A DNA stretch of 64,000 nt, taken from positions 243,806-307,805 of the forward strand of contig NZ_JARWAM010000006.1 of the NCBI RefSeq assembly GCF_031451695.1, written 5' to 3'. A program made the translations under genes and the position numbers. Positions within the stretch are counted from its first letter, which is position 1. Each line of letters starts with the position of its first letter. Source of the DNA: Franzmannia qiaohouensis (lineage in GTDB: Bacteria > Pseudomonadota > Gammaproteobacteria > Pseudomonadales > Halomonadaceae). Under the pieces are notes generated by a model. The model searched no databases. It had not been told where the DNA came from and saw only the letters and a program-made list of their open reading frames with translations. This document shows positions 23,366 to 31,504 of the stretch, piece after piece.

Positions 23366-25452
23366 GGACAGTCCTCGCGGCTGCATTGGGTGTCGTTGAT
23401 CTTGCCGCACAGCGGCATCAGGGCGGCCTCGCTCAGTTGGAAGTCCTTGAGCTTGGGTAGCGAGGTGGGCGGTATCGCCTCATGCACCTCCGCCACCGCT
23501 CTTCCCGGCAGCAGCGGCGCTTCGGCGGCTTGGCCGCTGCCCGAGCCGGGGCTGCCGCCGGCGTTGATCTTGACGCTGGGGCCGCTGATGGTCACGCCGC
23601 CGCCGTCGAGCTTGAGGAAGCTGCCGCCGGCGTTGAGGGTGAGTTCGCTGCCGGCGTCGAGCACGACCTTGTGGCCGGCCTTGATATGCAGTTCGCGGCC
23701 GCTTTCGGTGAGCCAGGCCTGGCCGGCCTTGACGTGCAACGTGCCCTGGACGATCAGGTGCTGGCTGCCTTCGGTGTGCTCATGGCGCTGGCCGTGGACG
23801 GTGTGGTGATCGTCGCTGTCGATCTCACTGATGCGGTCGTTACGCACGCTGAGGTAGCTGTCGTTGCCGACGGCCTCGGTGCGGTCGTTGTTGGTGAGCA
23901 GTTCCAGGTCCTTCTGGGCGTGCAACCAGATCTGCTCCTGGTCGGCCTGGTCCTCGAAGCGCAGTTCGTTGAAGCCGTCACCTTGGTGACTCTGGGTGCG
24001 GATCACGGTGCGCGTCTTGTGCTCGGGCAGCGTATAGGGCGCGGTATTGACCGCGTGGTAGGTGCGCCCGGTGATCAGCGGCTGATCCGGGTCGCCCTCC
24101 AGGAAGCTGACGATCACCTCATGGCCGATCCGCGGGATGGCGATGCTGCCGTAGCCGCCGCCGGCCCAGCCCTGGGCGACGCGGATCCAGCAGCTAGCAG
24201 TGTCATCCGGTTCGGCGTAGCGGTCCCAGGGGAACTGCACCTTGACCCGGCCGTGTTCGTCGCAGTGGATCTCTTCGCCCTCGGGGCCGACCACGAAGGC
24301 GACCTGGGGGCCGTCGACGCGGGGCTTGGGGTCAGGTTCGGGGCGCCAGGCGGCGTCGCCGGGGGTGAGCACGATCTGGTTGTAATAACGCGTCATTCCG
24401 GCAACGTCGGAAGAGGTGACGCCGTCCTCTTCCAGCGCCTGGGGCTGTTCGCCGCGGTGGATGACGCGCACCACCTGCCAGTCGCAGTTGAGGCTGTCGG
24501 CGTCGTGGTCGCTCAGCGTGAAGCGGCTGCCGGGGGCGAGCTCGGGCAGGTCGCTCTCGGCCTCGGCGGTGGCGGCGTCGCGGCGCAGCGCGTCGAGGCG
24601 GATGCGGGTGAAGGGCTCGCCGGAGGCGTCGTGCTTGTAGCGCCCGGGGTAGTCGTAGTGCTCGTAGTCGTCTCTTTGTGCATGTTCCTCGAGGCCCCCG
24701 GCCACGTGCTCGTGGAGCTGTGAATAGGCCGGCTGCGTGAAGGAGTAGTCCTTGAGGGTGGCGCTGGCCGGGGCGACCCGGGCGACCTGGCGGAGCCTGC
24801 GCACATGGCGGGTCGGCGGGGTGCCGCCGGCGCGGCTGTGGTAGCTGCGCTCGCCCAGTTGGGTCAGCATCTGCGGGTCGTCGGCGAACACCAGGCGGTG
24901 GGCGCCGCCGACCTCATCCTCGCCTTTTTCGAAAAACTCGTGGAAGTAAAACAGCCCCTCTTCGGCGGCCAGGCGCTGGAGAAAGGCCAGGTCGGTCTCG
25001 CGGTACTGCACGCAGTACTCGCGCTCTTCGGGCTCGCGGGTGACGGCGAAGGCGACGTCGGTGATGCCGCGCTCCTCGCACAGGGTGTTGATGATGGTCA
25101 GCGGCGAGACCTGCTGGAAGATGCGCGAGTTGTGGCGCAGCGAGAGGCGCCACAGCGCCGGGCGGATCACCAGCGAGTAGAAGGTGCGGCGGTGGCCGCG
25201 GTCGCCGCGGCTGAACTCGGCGGCGATGCCGTGGATGCGGCGCAGCGGTTCGCCGTCCTGCCAGATCGTCAACGTCAGCTCGCGGTCGAGGAAGGCCTCG
25301 GGGCTGAGGTCGGGGTCGCGGCTGGCGAACTCGACCGCGAGGCGGAACGGCGCCGAGAGCGACTCCTCGAGGGTGAAGTCGATCACCGCCAGGTCGAGGG
25401 CGTCGTCACTGGCCAGGGCCAGGGTGAATTGCAGTCCGGTGGCGTGGGCCAT
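23350..25452 (-). CDS. vgrG: T6SS spike protein VgrG (Vgr family) with Cys-rich tail
   Basis: 700 residues from MAHATGLQFTLAL, chosen because GGAGGAACCC precedes it. Residues to about 480 carry the gp27/gp5-like core (YRETDLAFLQRLAAEEGLFYFHEF, GRVKVQFPWDRYAEPDDTASCWIRVAQGWAGGGYG, PRIGHEVIVSFLEGDPDQPLITG). The repetitive beta-helix needle follows (SYLSVRNDRISEIDSDDHHTVHGQRHEHTEG, GSELTLNAGGSFLKLDGGGVTISG). A C-terminal extension after GGSPGSGSG ends in a Cys-rich segment (C-x7-C-x4-C-x-C). It caps the Hcp tube and carries the effector. No baseplate or sheath genes are in the window, so the secretion machine must lie elsewhere. Confidence 0.93.
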   Translation of the reverse strand: MAHATGLQFTLALASDDALDLAVIDFTLEESLSAPFRLAVEFASRDPDLSPEAFLDRELTLTIWQDGEPLRRIHGIAAEFSRGDRGHRRTFYSLVIRPALWRLSLRHNSRIFQQVSPLTIINTLCEERGITDVAFAVTREPEEREYCVQYRETDLAFLQRLAAEEGLFYFHEFFEKGEDEVGGAHRLVFADDPQMLTQLGERSYHSRAGGTPPTRHVRRLRQVARVAPASATLKDYSFTQPAYSQLHEHVAGGLEEHAQRDDYEHYDYPGRYKHDASGEPFTRIRLDALRRDAATAEAESDLPELAPGSRFTLSDHDADSLNCDWQVVRVIHRGEQPQALEEDGVTSSDVAGMTRYYNQIVLTPGDAAWRPEPDPKPRVDGPQVAFVVGPEGEEIHCDEHGRVKVQFPWDRYAEPDDTASCWIRVAQGWAGGGYGSIAIPRIGHEVIVSFLEGDPDQPLITGRTYHAVNTAPYTLPEHKTRTVIRTQSHQGDGFNELRFEDQADQEQIWLHAQKDLELLTNNDRTEAVGNDSYLSVRNDRISEIDSDDHHTVHGQRHEHTEGSQHLIVQGTLHVKAGQAWLTESGRELHIKAGHKVVLDAGSELTLNAGGSFLKLDGGGVTISGPSVKINAGGSPGSGSGQAAEAPLLPGRAVAEVHEAIPPTSLPKLKDFQLSEAALMPLCGKINDTQCSREDCPCLAG

Positions 25453-25577
25453 GGGTTCCTCCAGGCAAGTGATAATCAGCGCCACCCGGGAGGTTACCGC
25501 TCACCGGGCAACACGCAAGCGGTAGGGCGTCACTGTGGTGGATCGCTGACACGGCATATAGGCAATCGCTTACATGC

Positions 25578-25614
25578 GCTGATGCCAGGGCTCTCTGCGA
25601 GCCCTGGCATCAGC
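25578..25614 (-). terminator. hairpin between hcp and vgrG
   Basis: GCTGATGCCAGGGCT and AGCCCTGGCATCAGC, 15 bp each, around a 7-base loop. No T-run follows on the minus strand. It lies 68 bases after the hcp stop. It probably stabilises hcp mRNA or reduces read-through to vgrG, giving more tube than spike protein. Confidence 0.6.
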
Positions 25615-25681
25615 ACATCGATAAGGCATGGCGGTGCTCGGGTTGCGAGACATCGGGTGAGCCCCACCATGCCTTCGAGGC

Positions 25682-26200
25682 TTACGACTCGAGCGGGGCG
25701 CGCCAGTCGTCGGAACCTGAGGTGCCGGCCACGGTGTGCTCCCAGTCGATCTTGCGGTAGGAGAGCGAGACGTCCATCAGCTGGGTGAACTCGGCGCTGT
25801 TGGAGTCCTGGGCGTGGGGCATGCGCAGGTTGATGTCGACGATGGTGGCGTCGGTCAGGCTGGTGGTGAAGAAGTGCTCCTGCTTGCCTTCCACCGAGGT
25901 GCGGTACCACTTCAGCTCGACCTTGGGCAGCATTTCACCGGAGGCCAGGGCGTTGTACATCAGCGGCACGGCCTTGTTGAGGGCCACGGTGAAGATGAAC
26001 GGCTTGTGGGCACGCTGACCGGAGGGCTGGCCGGACTGCGGGTCGGTGGGCACGGTAACGACGTGCTTGAATTCCTGGACCAGCATCTCGTCTTCGTGGC
26101 CTTCGACGTAGATGTTACCCACGGAGTCGGGGGTGAAGGCGCCGGCGGTGATGTTGCCCTGGGTCTGGCCTTCGATGCTGATGTAACAAGGTGTAGGCAT
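25682..26200 (-). CDS. hcp: T6SS tube protein Hcp
   Basis: 172 residues, typical. MPTPCYISIEGQTQGNITAGAFT, then VQEFKHVVTVPTDPQSGQPSGQRAHKPFIFTVALNKAVPLMYNALASGEMLPKVELKWYR and the C-terminal DVSLSYRKIDWEH are Hcp hallmarks. It forms hexameric rings that stack into the ejected tube and may carry small effectors. First gene of the hcp-vgrG-adaptor-effector-immunity series and likely the promoter-proximal one. A 130-base leader separates it from a cluster of palindromes that may be its control sites. Confidence 0.95.
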   Translation of the reverse strand: MPTPCYISIEGQTQGNITAGAFTPDSVGNIYVEGHEDEMLVQEFKHVVTVPTDPQSGQPSGQRAHKPFIFTVALNKAVPLMYNALASGEMLPKVELKWYRTSVEGKQEHFFTTSLTDATIVDINLRMPHAQDSNSAEFTQLMDVSLSYRKIDWEHTVAGTSGSDDWRAPLES

Positions 26201-26330
26201 GAATGTTCTCCTGATGGTTGAAAACGTCCGGTGGACGCCACTTATAGAGCACTCCTCATGCCATAAAACTAATAAATTAATATATTCAGCTAGTTATAGA
26301 TTTTCGCCACGCCATGGCTAAGAAAAATTA

Positions 26331-26384
26331 GGCAAGATCTTGCCCAGGGCGAGCAAGATCTTGCCCGCTGGGCAAGAAGTTGCC
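26331..26384 (-). promoter_or_regulatory. three phased GGCAAG..CTTGCC palindromes upstream of hcp; possible sigma-54 promoter
   Basis: GGCAAGATCTTGCC (26331-26344), GCAAGATCTTGC (26353-26364) and GGCAAGAAGTTGCC (26371-26384) have centres about 21 and 19 bp apart, two helical turns. On the minus strand TGGGCAAGATCTTGCC has GG-N10-GC with the TGG...TTGC spacing of a -24/-12 promoter pointing to hcp. hcp genes are sigma-54 controlled in several bacteria. The outermost copies also carry TTAGG / CCTAA flanks. Whether they are operators, activator sites or the promoter needs testing. Confidence 0.5.
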
Positions 26385-26434
26385 TAATTAAATTTCGGAA
26401 ACGGTGGCGTACCGATGCGTAGCGCCGTAATACG

Positions 26435-26464
26435 ACAAGGCCGAGGCGTATGCCTCGGCCTTGT
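26435..26464 (-). terminator. terminator after trpE
   Basis: ACAAGGCCGAGGC and GCCTCGGCCTTGT around GTAT form a perfect 13-bp stem, 34 bases after the trpE stop. On the minus strand it is followed by CGTATTACGG, so the T-run is weak. Confidence 0.65.
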
Positions 26465-26498
26465 TATCAGCTCGCTATACCACCCTAGGAGAGTGCCG

Positions 26499-27998
26499 CT
26501 ATTCGAGGTTGTCGAGACCGCGCTCGGCCATGGCCACGGCGCGGAACAGCGCGCGGCCCTTGTTGAGGGTTTCCTGCCACTCCATCTCGGGGACCGAGTC
26601 GGCGACCACACCGGCGCCGGCCTGGATGTGCAGCTCGCCGTCCTTGATCACCGCGGTGCGGATGGCAATCGCGGTGTCGAGGTTGCCGTGCCAGGAGAGG
26701 TAGCCCACCGCGCCGGAGTATATGCCGCGCTTGACCGGCTCGAGCTCGTCGATGATCTCCATGGCGCGGATCTTGGGCGCGCCGGAGAGCGTGCCGGCGG
26801 GGAAGGTGGCGCGCAGCGCGTCCATCGCGGTAAGGCCCGGCTTCAGCTTGCCTGTGACGTTGGAGACGATGTGCATCACGTGGGAGTAGCGCTCCACTGC
26901 CATCTGGTCGGTGACCACCACCGAGCCGGTCTCGCTGATCCGGCCCACGTCGTTGCGGCCCAGGTCGATCAGCATCAGGTGCTCGGCGATCTCCTTGGGG
27001 TCGGCCAACAGGTCGGCCTCCAGCGCCTGGTCTTCTTCTTCGGTCTTGCCGCGCACCCGGGTGCCGGCAATCGGGCGCACCGTGACCTCGCCCTCTTCCA
27101 GCCGGGTGAGGATCTCCGGCGAGGAGCCCACCACATGGTGGTCGTCGAGGTTGAAGAAGAACATGTAGGGCGAGGGGTTGAGGCTGCGCAGCGCGCGGTA
27201 AAGGTCCAGCGGCGGCGCCTGATAGGGGATCGACATGCGCTGGGAGGGCACGCACTGCATCACGTCGCCGGCCAGCACGTAGCCCTTGATCTTGTCCACC
27301 GCGGCCTTGAAGCCCTCCTCGGTGAAGCCCGAGGTGAAGTGCCCCTCCTCCACCGCGCTGCGGCCGGTGCCGGGGCTGACGGTGTTGAGGGTGGCACTGC
27401 GCAGCTGCACTTCGAGCCGCTCGAGGCGCCCGCGGGCACGCTGGTAGGCCTCGGCCTCGGCGGGGTCGGCGTGGGTCCACAGCGTGAGGCGGCCGGAGAG
27501 GTTGTCGAACACCACCAGCTCATCGCACACCATCAGCAGGATGTCGGGCACCCCAATCGGGTCGGGTTTGTTGGCCGCGGCCTCGCTGCGCAGCCGCGGC
27601 TCGACGTAGCGAATGGTGTCGTAGCCGAAGTAGCCGACCAAACCGCCGTCGAAACGCGGCTGGTCGTCGAGGCGCGGCACCTTGAAGCGCGCCTGGAAGT
27701 TCTCGATCCAGTCCAGCGGGTCCTCGACCTCGTGGCGCTCCACCTCGGCGCCATCGATGAGGTGGCGCACCGTGAAGCCGCGCACCTCGATGCGCTCCTT
27801 GCACGGCAGGCCAATGATCGAATAGCGGCCCCACTTCTCGCCACCCTGCACGGACTCGAGCAGGAAGGTCCAGGGCGCGTTGGCCAGCTTGAGGTAGGTG
27901 GAAAGCGGTGTATCCAGGTCGGCGAGTACCTCGCGGGTCACCGGAATACGGTTATAGCCAGCCTCGGCCAGCTCATTGAAGCGCGCGGAAGTCATCAT
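26499..27998 (-). CDS. trpE: anthranilate synthase component I
   Basis: 499 residues, normal for TrpE. The N-terminus LDTPLSTYLKLANAPWTFLLESVQGGEKWGRYSIIG carries the LLES feedback-binding motif for tryptophan. The chorismate domain shows GDVMQCVPSQRMS, YMFFFNLDDHHVVGSSPEIL, VRPIAGTRVRG, LIDLGRNDVGR, TFPAGTLSGAPKIRAMEII and GIYSGAVGYLSW. With TrpG it makes anthranilate from chorismate and glutamine. It is apart from trpGDC, as in pseudomonads and relatives, and has its own upstream leader peptide with Trp codons. Confidence 0.97.
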   Translation of the reverse strand: MMTSARFNELAEAGYNRIPVTREVLADLDTPLSTYLKLANAPWTFLLESVQGGEKWGRYSIIGLPCKERIEVRGFTVRHLIDGAEVERHEVEDPLDWIENFQARFKVPRLDDQPRFDGGLVGYFGYDTIRYVEPRLRSEAAANKPDPIGVPDILLMVCDELVVFDNLSGRLTLWTHADPAEAEAYQRARGRLERLEVQLRSATLNTVSPGTGRSAVEEGHFTSGFTEEGFKAAVDKIKGYVLAGDVMQCVPSQRMSIPYQAPPLDLYRALRSLNPSPYMFFFNLDDHHVVGSSPEILTRLEEGEVTVRPIAGTRVRGKTEEEDQALEADLLADPKEIAEHLMLIDLGRNDVGRISETGSVVVTDQMAVERYSHVMHIVSNVTGKLKPGLTAMDALRATFPAGTLSGAPKIRAMEIIDELEPVKRGIYSGAVGYLSWHGNLDTAIAIRTAVIKDGELHIQAGAGVVADSVPEMEWQETLNKGRALFRAVAMAERGLDNLE

Positions 27999-28070
27999 GC
28001 CCGGCGTGTCCTCACAGTGTTCGTCAATGCGGGGCCTGGGGTGGCCCGATTCGGGAGCGATTCGGAAGGT

Positions 28071-28091
28071 CGGGCTCGCTTAGCGAGCCCG
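28071..28091 (-). promoter_or_regulatory. hairpin after the trpE leader peptide
   Basis: CGGGCTCGCT-T-AGCGAGCCCG is a perfect palindrome nine bases after the leader peptide stop and 72 bases before trpE. There is no T-run, so it is not a standard intrinsic attenuator; it may work through Rho or by pairing changes near the trpE ribosome site (GAGG at about 28012). Confidence 0.55.
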
Positions 28092-28099
28092 CGCGGCAC

Positions 28100-28195
28100 T
28101 CACCATCGCCAGCGCTTGACGTCGCGCATCAGTTCCCCGCCGCCGAGAGAGGCGACCGGTTGCTGCACGTAAGAGAGGCGGGATTCCAGCGTCAT
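28100..28195 (-). CDS. candidate trpE leader peptide ending in Trp-Arg-Trp
   Basis: A 31-codon frame starts at the ATG at 28195 (GGA nine bases upstream) with MTLESRLSYVQQP and ends KRWRW followed by TGA. Two Trp codons at the very end, a following hairpin, and the position 100 bases before trpE are the features of a transcription-attenuation leader. The peptide is longer than E. coli TrpL (14 residues). It starts 60 bases after gph, so gph and trpE could be one transcript with internal Trp control. Confidence 0.65.
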   Translation of the reverse strand: MTLESRLSYVQQPVASLGGGELMRDVKRWRW

Positions 28196-28255
28196 GGTGC
28201 GTCCATGGTGTGGGGTATCGGCCGTGGAGCGGCGCGATCTTGTTGATTCGAGACC

Positions 28256-28921
28256 CTAAACGAGTTCCGCAAGCGATTCAACCAGGCCATCGGGGCGGCT
28301 CGCGGCCACCGGCTCGCCGTGGTTGTAGCCGTAGGGCACCGCCAGGGTACGAAAGCCGGCACGACGGCCGGCCTCGATGTCGTGGCGCGAGTCGCCAACC
28401 ATCAGGCAGTCGCCGGGGGCGACCCCGAAGTGCCGCGCCAGGTGCAGCAACGGCGCCGGGTCGGGCTTCTTCTGCGGCAGGGCGTCGCCGCCCAGGCACA
28501 GCCCGAAGTGGCCGGCCAGGCCAAAGCCCTCGAGAATCGGCGCAATAAAGGCCTGCGGCTTGTTGGTCACCAGCCCCAGCGGCATGCCGGCCGCGCAGAG
28601 GCCGTCGAGGGCCTCGCGCACCCCGGGGTAGAGCCGGGTGCGGGCATTGGGCTCCAGCCCGTAGTGGTGCAGGAAACGCTCATGTACCGCGGCCAGCCGC
28701 TCTGACCCCGGAGCCTCGCCCAGGGCGTCACCAAGCGCCCGCTCCATCAACTTGAGTGAGCCGTTGCCCACCCAGTCACGGACCTTTATCTCGCCGGCCG
28801 GCGGCAAGTCGAGTTCGGACAGGGCGGCGTCCACCGCGGCGGCCAGGTCAGGCACCGAGTCGACCAGGGTGCCGTCGAGATCGAAAGCCACCAGTTTCAC
28901 GCCTTGCAGCAGCGGATGCAT
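28256..28921 (-). CDS. gph: phosphoglycolate phosphatase (HAD superfamily)
   Basis: 221 residues. HAD motif I VAFDLDGTLVDS (8-19), motif II VTNKP, Lys in QKKPDPAPL, and motif IV MVGDSRHDIEAGRRAGF, with a cap domain between. It hydrolyses 2-phosphoglycolate, for instance from DNA repair of 3'-phosphoglycolate ends. AAAGGAAAAG precedes the ATG. In many gammaproteobacteria rpe, gph and a trp gene are adjacent; here rpe is separated by the ndh gene on the other strand. Confidence 0.93.
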   Translation of the reverse strand: MHPLLQGVKLVAFDLDGTLVDSVPDLAAAVDAALSELDLPPAGEIKVRDWVGNGSLKLMERALGDALGEAPGSERLAAVHERFLHHYGLEPNARTRLYPGVREALDGLCAAGMPLGLVTNKPQAFIAPILEGFGLAGHFGLCLGGDALPQKKPDPAPLLHLARHFGVAPGDCLMVGDSRHDIEAGRRAGFRTLAVPYGYNHGEPVAASRPDGLVESLAELV

Positions 28922-29156
28922 TATTTCTTTTCCTTTCAGTGAGTTGCCGAAGGCCCACGGCCAGCATCCGGTTCATGCATGTAATATTACGAAAAAACAT
29001 GCCCCAAATCAGCGATCGCCCATAGGAAAACGCGCCGTACCGACCTATGCTAGGCGCAGATATCGCCGCTACCGGGCAGCGTCCTCGCCCCGCGTGCCGT
29101 TGATCCGACCCAGGCGATGCATTTGCTGATCCTTTTCATCATTTCTGGAGTCTCTC

Positions 29157-30455
29157 ATGCCTCTACCACGCATCGTGGTGGTCGGCGGCGGCGCAGGCGG
29201 ACTCGAGCTGGTCACCCGGCTCGGACGCAAACTCGGCAAGCGCAAGCGTGCCGAGGTGGTGCTCGTCGACCGCAACCCCACCCATATCTGGAAACCGCTG
29301 CTCCACGAGGTCGCCACCGGCGTTCTCGACTCGGGCCTCGACGAGGTCTCCTACCAGGGGCACTCCAAGGCCCACGGCTACCAGTTCCAGCGCGGCACCC
29401 TCAGCGACCTGGATCGCGAGGCCCAGACCCTGACCCTGGCGCCGATCCTCGACGACGACGGCAGCGTGGTCCTGCCCTCGCGCAACCTGCACTACGACTA
29501 CCTGGTGCTGGCGCTGGGCAGCGTCTCCAACGACTTCGGCACCCCAGGCGTCGCCGACCACTGCCACTTCCTCGACAGCCCCAAGCAGGCCGAGGCGTTC
29601 CGCCACGACATGCTCAACACCTTCCTGCGCTACAGCGATCCGGAGCGCCGCCTGCACCCCAAGCTGGCGGTGGGTATCGTCGGCGCCGGTGCTACCGGGG
29701 TGGAGCTTGCCGCCGAGCTCTACGACGCCTCGAAGATGCTGCACAGCTACGGCTTTACCAACATGGATAGCGGCCAGCTCGACGTGCACCTGATCGAGGC
29801 CGCGCCGAGCATCCTGCCGGCACTGCCGGAGCGTATCACCAAGGCGGTCCACCGTGAGCTGGAAAAGCTCGGCGTCAATATCCACGTCGAGACCCGCGTC
29901 ACCCAGGCCGACCCCGAGGGCTTCATCACCGCCGACGGCACGCGCATCGAGACCGATCTCAGCGTGTGGGCGGCGGGCATCAAGGCGCCGCCGTTTCTCT
30001 CCGAGCTGGGCCTGGCCACCGAGCGCAACCACCAGATCAAGGTCAACCCCGAGCTGCAGAGCATCGACGACCCGCGCATCTTCGCCTTCGGCGACTGCGC
30101 CAGCTGCCCTCAGGCGGACGGCAAGCCGGTGCCGCCGCGGGCCCAGGCCGCCCACCAGCAGGCCTCGCGGCTATACCGCAACCTGCTGGCGACGCTAGAC
30201 GACAAGCCGCTCAAGCCGTTCGTGTTCCGCGATCGCGGCTCGCTGATCTCACTGGCCCACTTCGACGCGGTGGGCAGCCTGATGCGCGGCGCCTCGGCGC
30301 GCAGCCTGTTCCTCGAGGGGCGCATCGCCAAGTTCTTCTACGCCTCGCTGTACCGCATGCATCAGTTCGCCATCCACGGCGCAGTGAAGACCGGCATGAC
30401 CATCGTCGTCGACGGCATCAATCGGTACCTGAAGCCGAAGATGAAGCTTCACTGA
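29157..30455 (+). CDS. ndh: type II NADH:quinone oxidoreductase (NDH-2)
   Basis: 432 residues, E. coli Ndh length. The first dinucleotide fold PRIVVVGGGAGGLELVTRLG (FAD) is followed by VVLVDRNPTHIWKPLLHEVATG; the second fold VGIVGAGATGVELAAELYD binds NADH. VWAAGIKAPPFLSELG and FAFGDCASCPQ complete the family signature, and the C-terminal amphipathic helix attaches it to the inner membrane. It passes electrons from NADH to quinone without pumping protons. GGAG lies eight bases before the ATG. Monocistronic, convergent with the GIY-YIG gene. Confidence 0.95.
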   Translation: MPLPRIVVVGGGAGGLELVTRLGRKLGKRKRAEVVLVDRNPTHIWKPLLHEVATGVLDSGLDEVSYQGHSKAHGYQFQRGTLSDLDREAQTLTLAPILDDDGSVVLPSRNLHYDYLVLALGSVSNDFGTPGVADHCHFLDSPKQAEAFRHDMLNTFLRYSDPERRLHPKLAVGIVGAGATGVELAAELYDASKMLHSYGFTNMDSGQLDVHLIEAAPSILPALPERITKAVHRELEKLGVNIHVETRVTQADPEGFITADGTRIETDLSVWAAGIKAPPFLSELGLATERNHQIKVNPELQSIDDPRIFAFGDCASCPQADGKPVPPRAQAAHQQASRLYRNLLATLDDKPLKPFVFRDRGSLISLAHFDAVGSLMRGASARSLFLEGRIAKFFYASLYRMHQFAIHGAVKTGMTIVVDGINRYLKPKMKLH

Positions 30456-30733
30456 TTGCCGGCCTGGCGCGCCACCCAGGCGCGCTTGGCCGGTGCCGCC
30501 AGGCGCTTGATCTGGCGCTCCAGGCGCAGCGCCTCGGTGTGGCTACCCACTGCCTGCTGGTGCACCAGGGTCAGCGGCCCCTTGCCGCGCAGCGCCCGGG
30601 CGCCGCGCTTGCCGCTGCAGTGCTCAGCAAAGCGCCGCGTCACGTCGGTGCTGATGCCGGTATACAGCGCCCCAGCCGCGGTTTCGACCACGTAGAGGTG
30701 CCACACCGGCCCCGCCAGCGCCTGCTCAGACAC
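30449..30733 (-). CDS. GIY-YIG nuclease-domain protein (YhbQ/UPF0213-like)
   Basis: 94 residues from a GTG at 30733 that overlaps the rpe stop (GTGTCTGA). WHLYVVETAAGALYTGISTDVTRRFAEH holds the GIY-YIG-type motif (here LYV...LYTGI), with the conserved Arg in VTRRF and Glu in RLERQIKRL. The size matches the stand-alone UPF0213 group, small housekeeping-type nucleases of uncertain role in DNA repair or processing. Translational coupling to rpe implies cotranscription. The longer frame up to 30793 lies inside rpe and was rejected. Confidence 0.85.
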   Translation of the reverse strand: MSEQALAGPVWHLYVVETAAGALYTGISTDVTRRFAEHCSGKRGARALRGKGPLTLVHQQAVGSHTEALRLERQIKRLAAPAKRAWVARQAGNQ

Positions 30734-31421
30734 TCGCCAGCTCGTCGCGCAGCGCCTTGAGCACGCCGTCGTAGCGGTGCGGCTCGTCGGCATTGCGGGC
30801 CTTGAAGATCGCCGAGCCGGCGACGAAGGTGTCGGCCCCGGCGCGGGCGATCTCGGCGATGTTCTCCACCTTTACCCCACCGTCGATCTCGAGGCGAATA
30901 TCGCGCCCCGAGGCGTCGATGCGCGCCCGCGCCTCGCGCAGCTTGTCGAGGGTGCCGGGGATGAACGACTGGCCGCCGAAGCCGGGATTGACGCTCATCA
31001 GCAGGATCATGTCGACCTTGTCCATCACGTAGTCGAGGTAGGAGAGCGGCGTGGCCGGGTTGAACACCAGCCCCGCCTTGACGCCGCCGTCGTGGATTAG
31101 CTGCAGCGAGCGGTCGACGTGCTCGGAGGCTTCGGGGTGAAAGGTGATATAGCTGGCCCCGGCGTCGATGAAGTCGCCGATCAGCCGATCCACCGGCTTG
31201 ACCATCAGGTGGGCGTCGATGGGCGCGGTGACGCCGTGCTTGCGCAGCGCCTCGCAGACCATCGGGCCGATGGTCAGGTTGGGCACGTAGTGGTTGTCCA
31301 TCACGTCGAAGTGGACGATGTCGGCCCCCGAGGCGAGCACGTCGTCGACCTCTTCACCCAGGCGAGCGAAGTTGGCGGAGAGTATGGAAGGAGCGATCTT
31401 GAAGTCGCGGGGGCTGGCCAT
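30726..31421 (-). CDS. rpe: ribulose-phosphate 3-epimerase
   Basis: 231 residues from MASPRDFKIAPSILSANFARLGEE; AGAGGAAA precedes this ATG. Barrel signatures are HFDVMDNHYVPNLTIGP, DAHLMVKPVDRLI, ITFHPEA, VFNPATPL, LLMSVNPGFGGQSFI, LEIDGGV and ADTFVAGSAIF. It interconverts ribulose 5-phosphate and xylulose 5-phosphate in the pentose phosphate pathway. It shares a short transcript with the GIY-YIG gene and is divergent from the MFS transporter. Confidence 0.97.
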   Translation of the reverse strand: MASPRDFKIAPSILSANFARLGEEVDDVLASGADIVHFDVMDNHYVPNLTIGPMVCEALRKHGVTAPIDAHLMVKPVDRLIGDFIDAGASYITFHPEASEHVDRSLQLIHDGGVKAGLVFNPATPLSYLDYVMDKVDMILLMSVNPGFGGQSFIPGTLDKLREARARIDASGRDIRLEIDGGVKVENIAEIARAGADTFVAGSAIFKARNADEPHRYDGVLKALRDELASV

Positions 31422-31504
31422 GTGGCGCTTTCCTCTGATGCGGGGTCGCGAAATTAGATAGTCTGGGCGCACAAGTCTACCAAAAACCGCGACATGGAAT
31501 CGTC

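Noticed and set aside
23482..24723. 413-codon plus-strand frame opposite vgrG
   Set aside because: Antisense to a well-supported VgrG; Ala/Val/Gly-rich composition typical of antisense frames in high-GC DNA; no ribosome site or family.
26415..28172. 585-codon plus-strand frame opposite trpE
   Set aside because: Exact shadow of trpE; low-complexity, His/Val/Glu/Gly-rich product.
30449..30733. GIY-YIG homing endonuclease or intron-borne gene
   Set aside because: Short stand-alone protein, coupled to rpe, no intron or mobile context.
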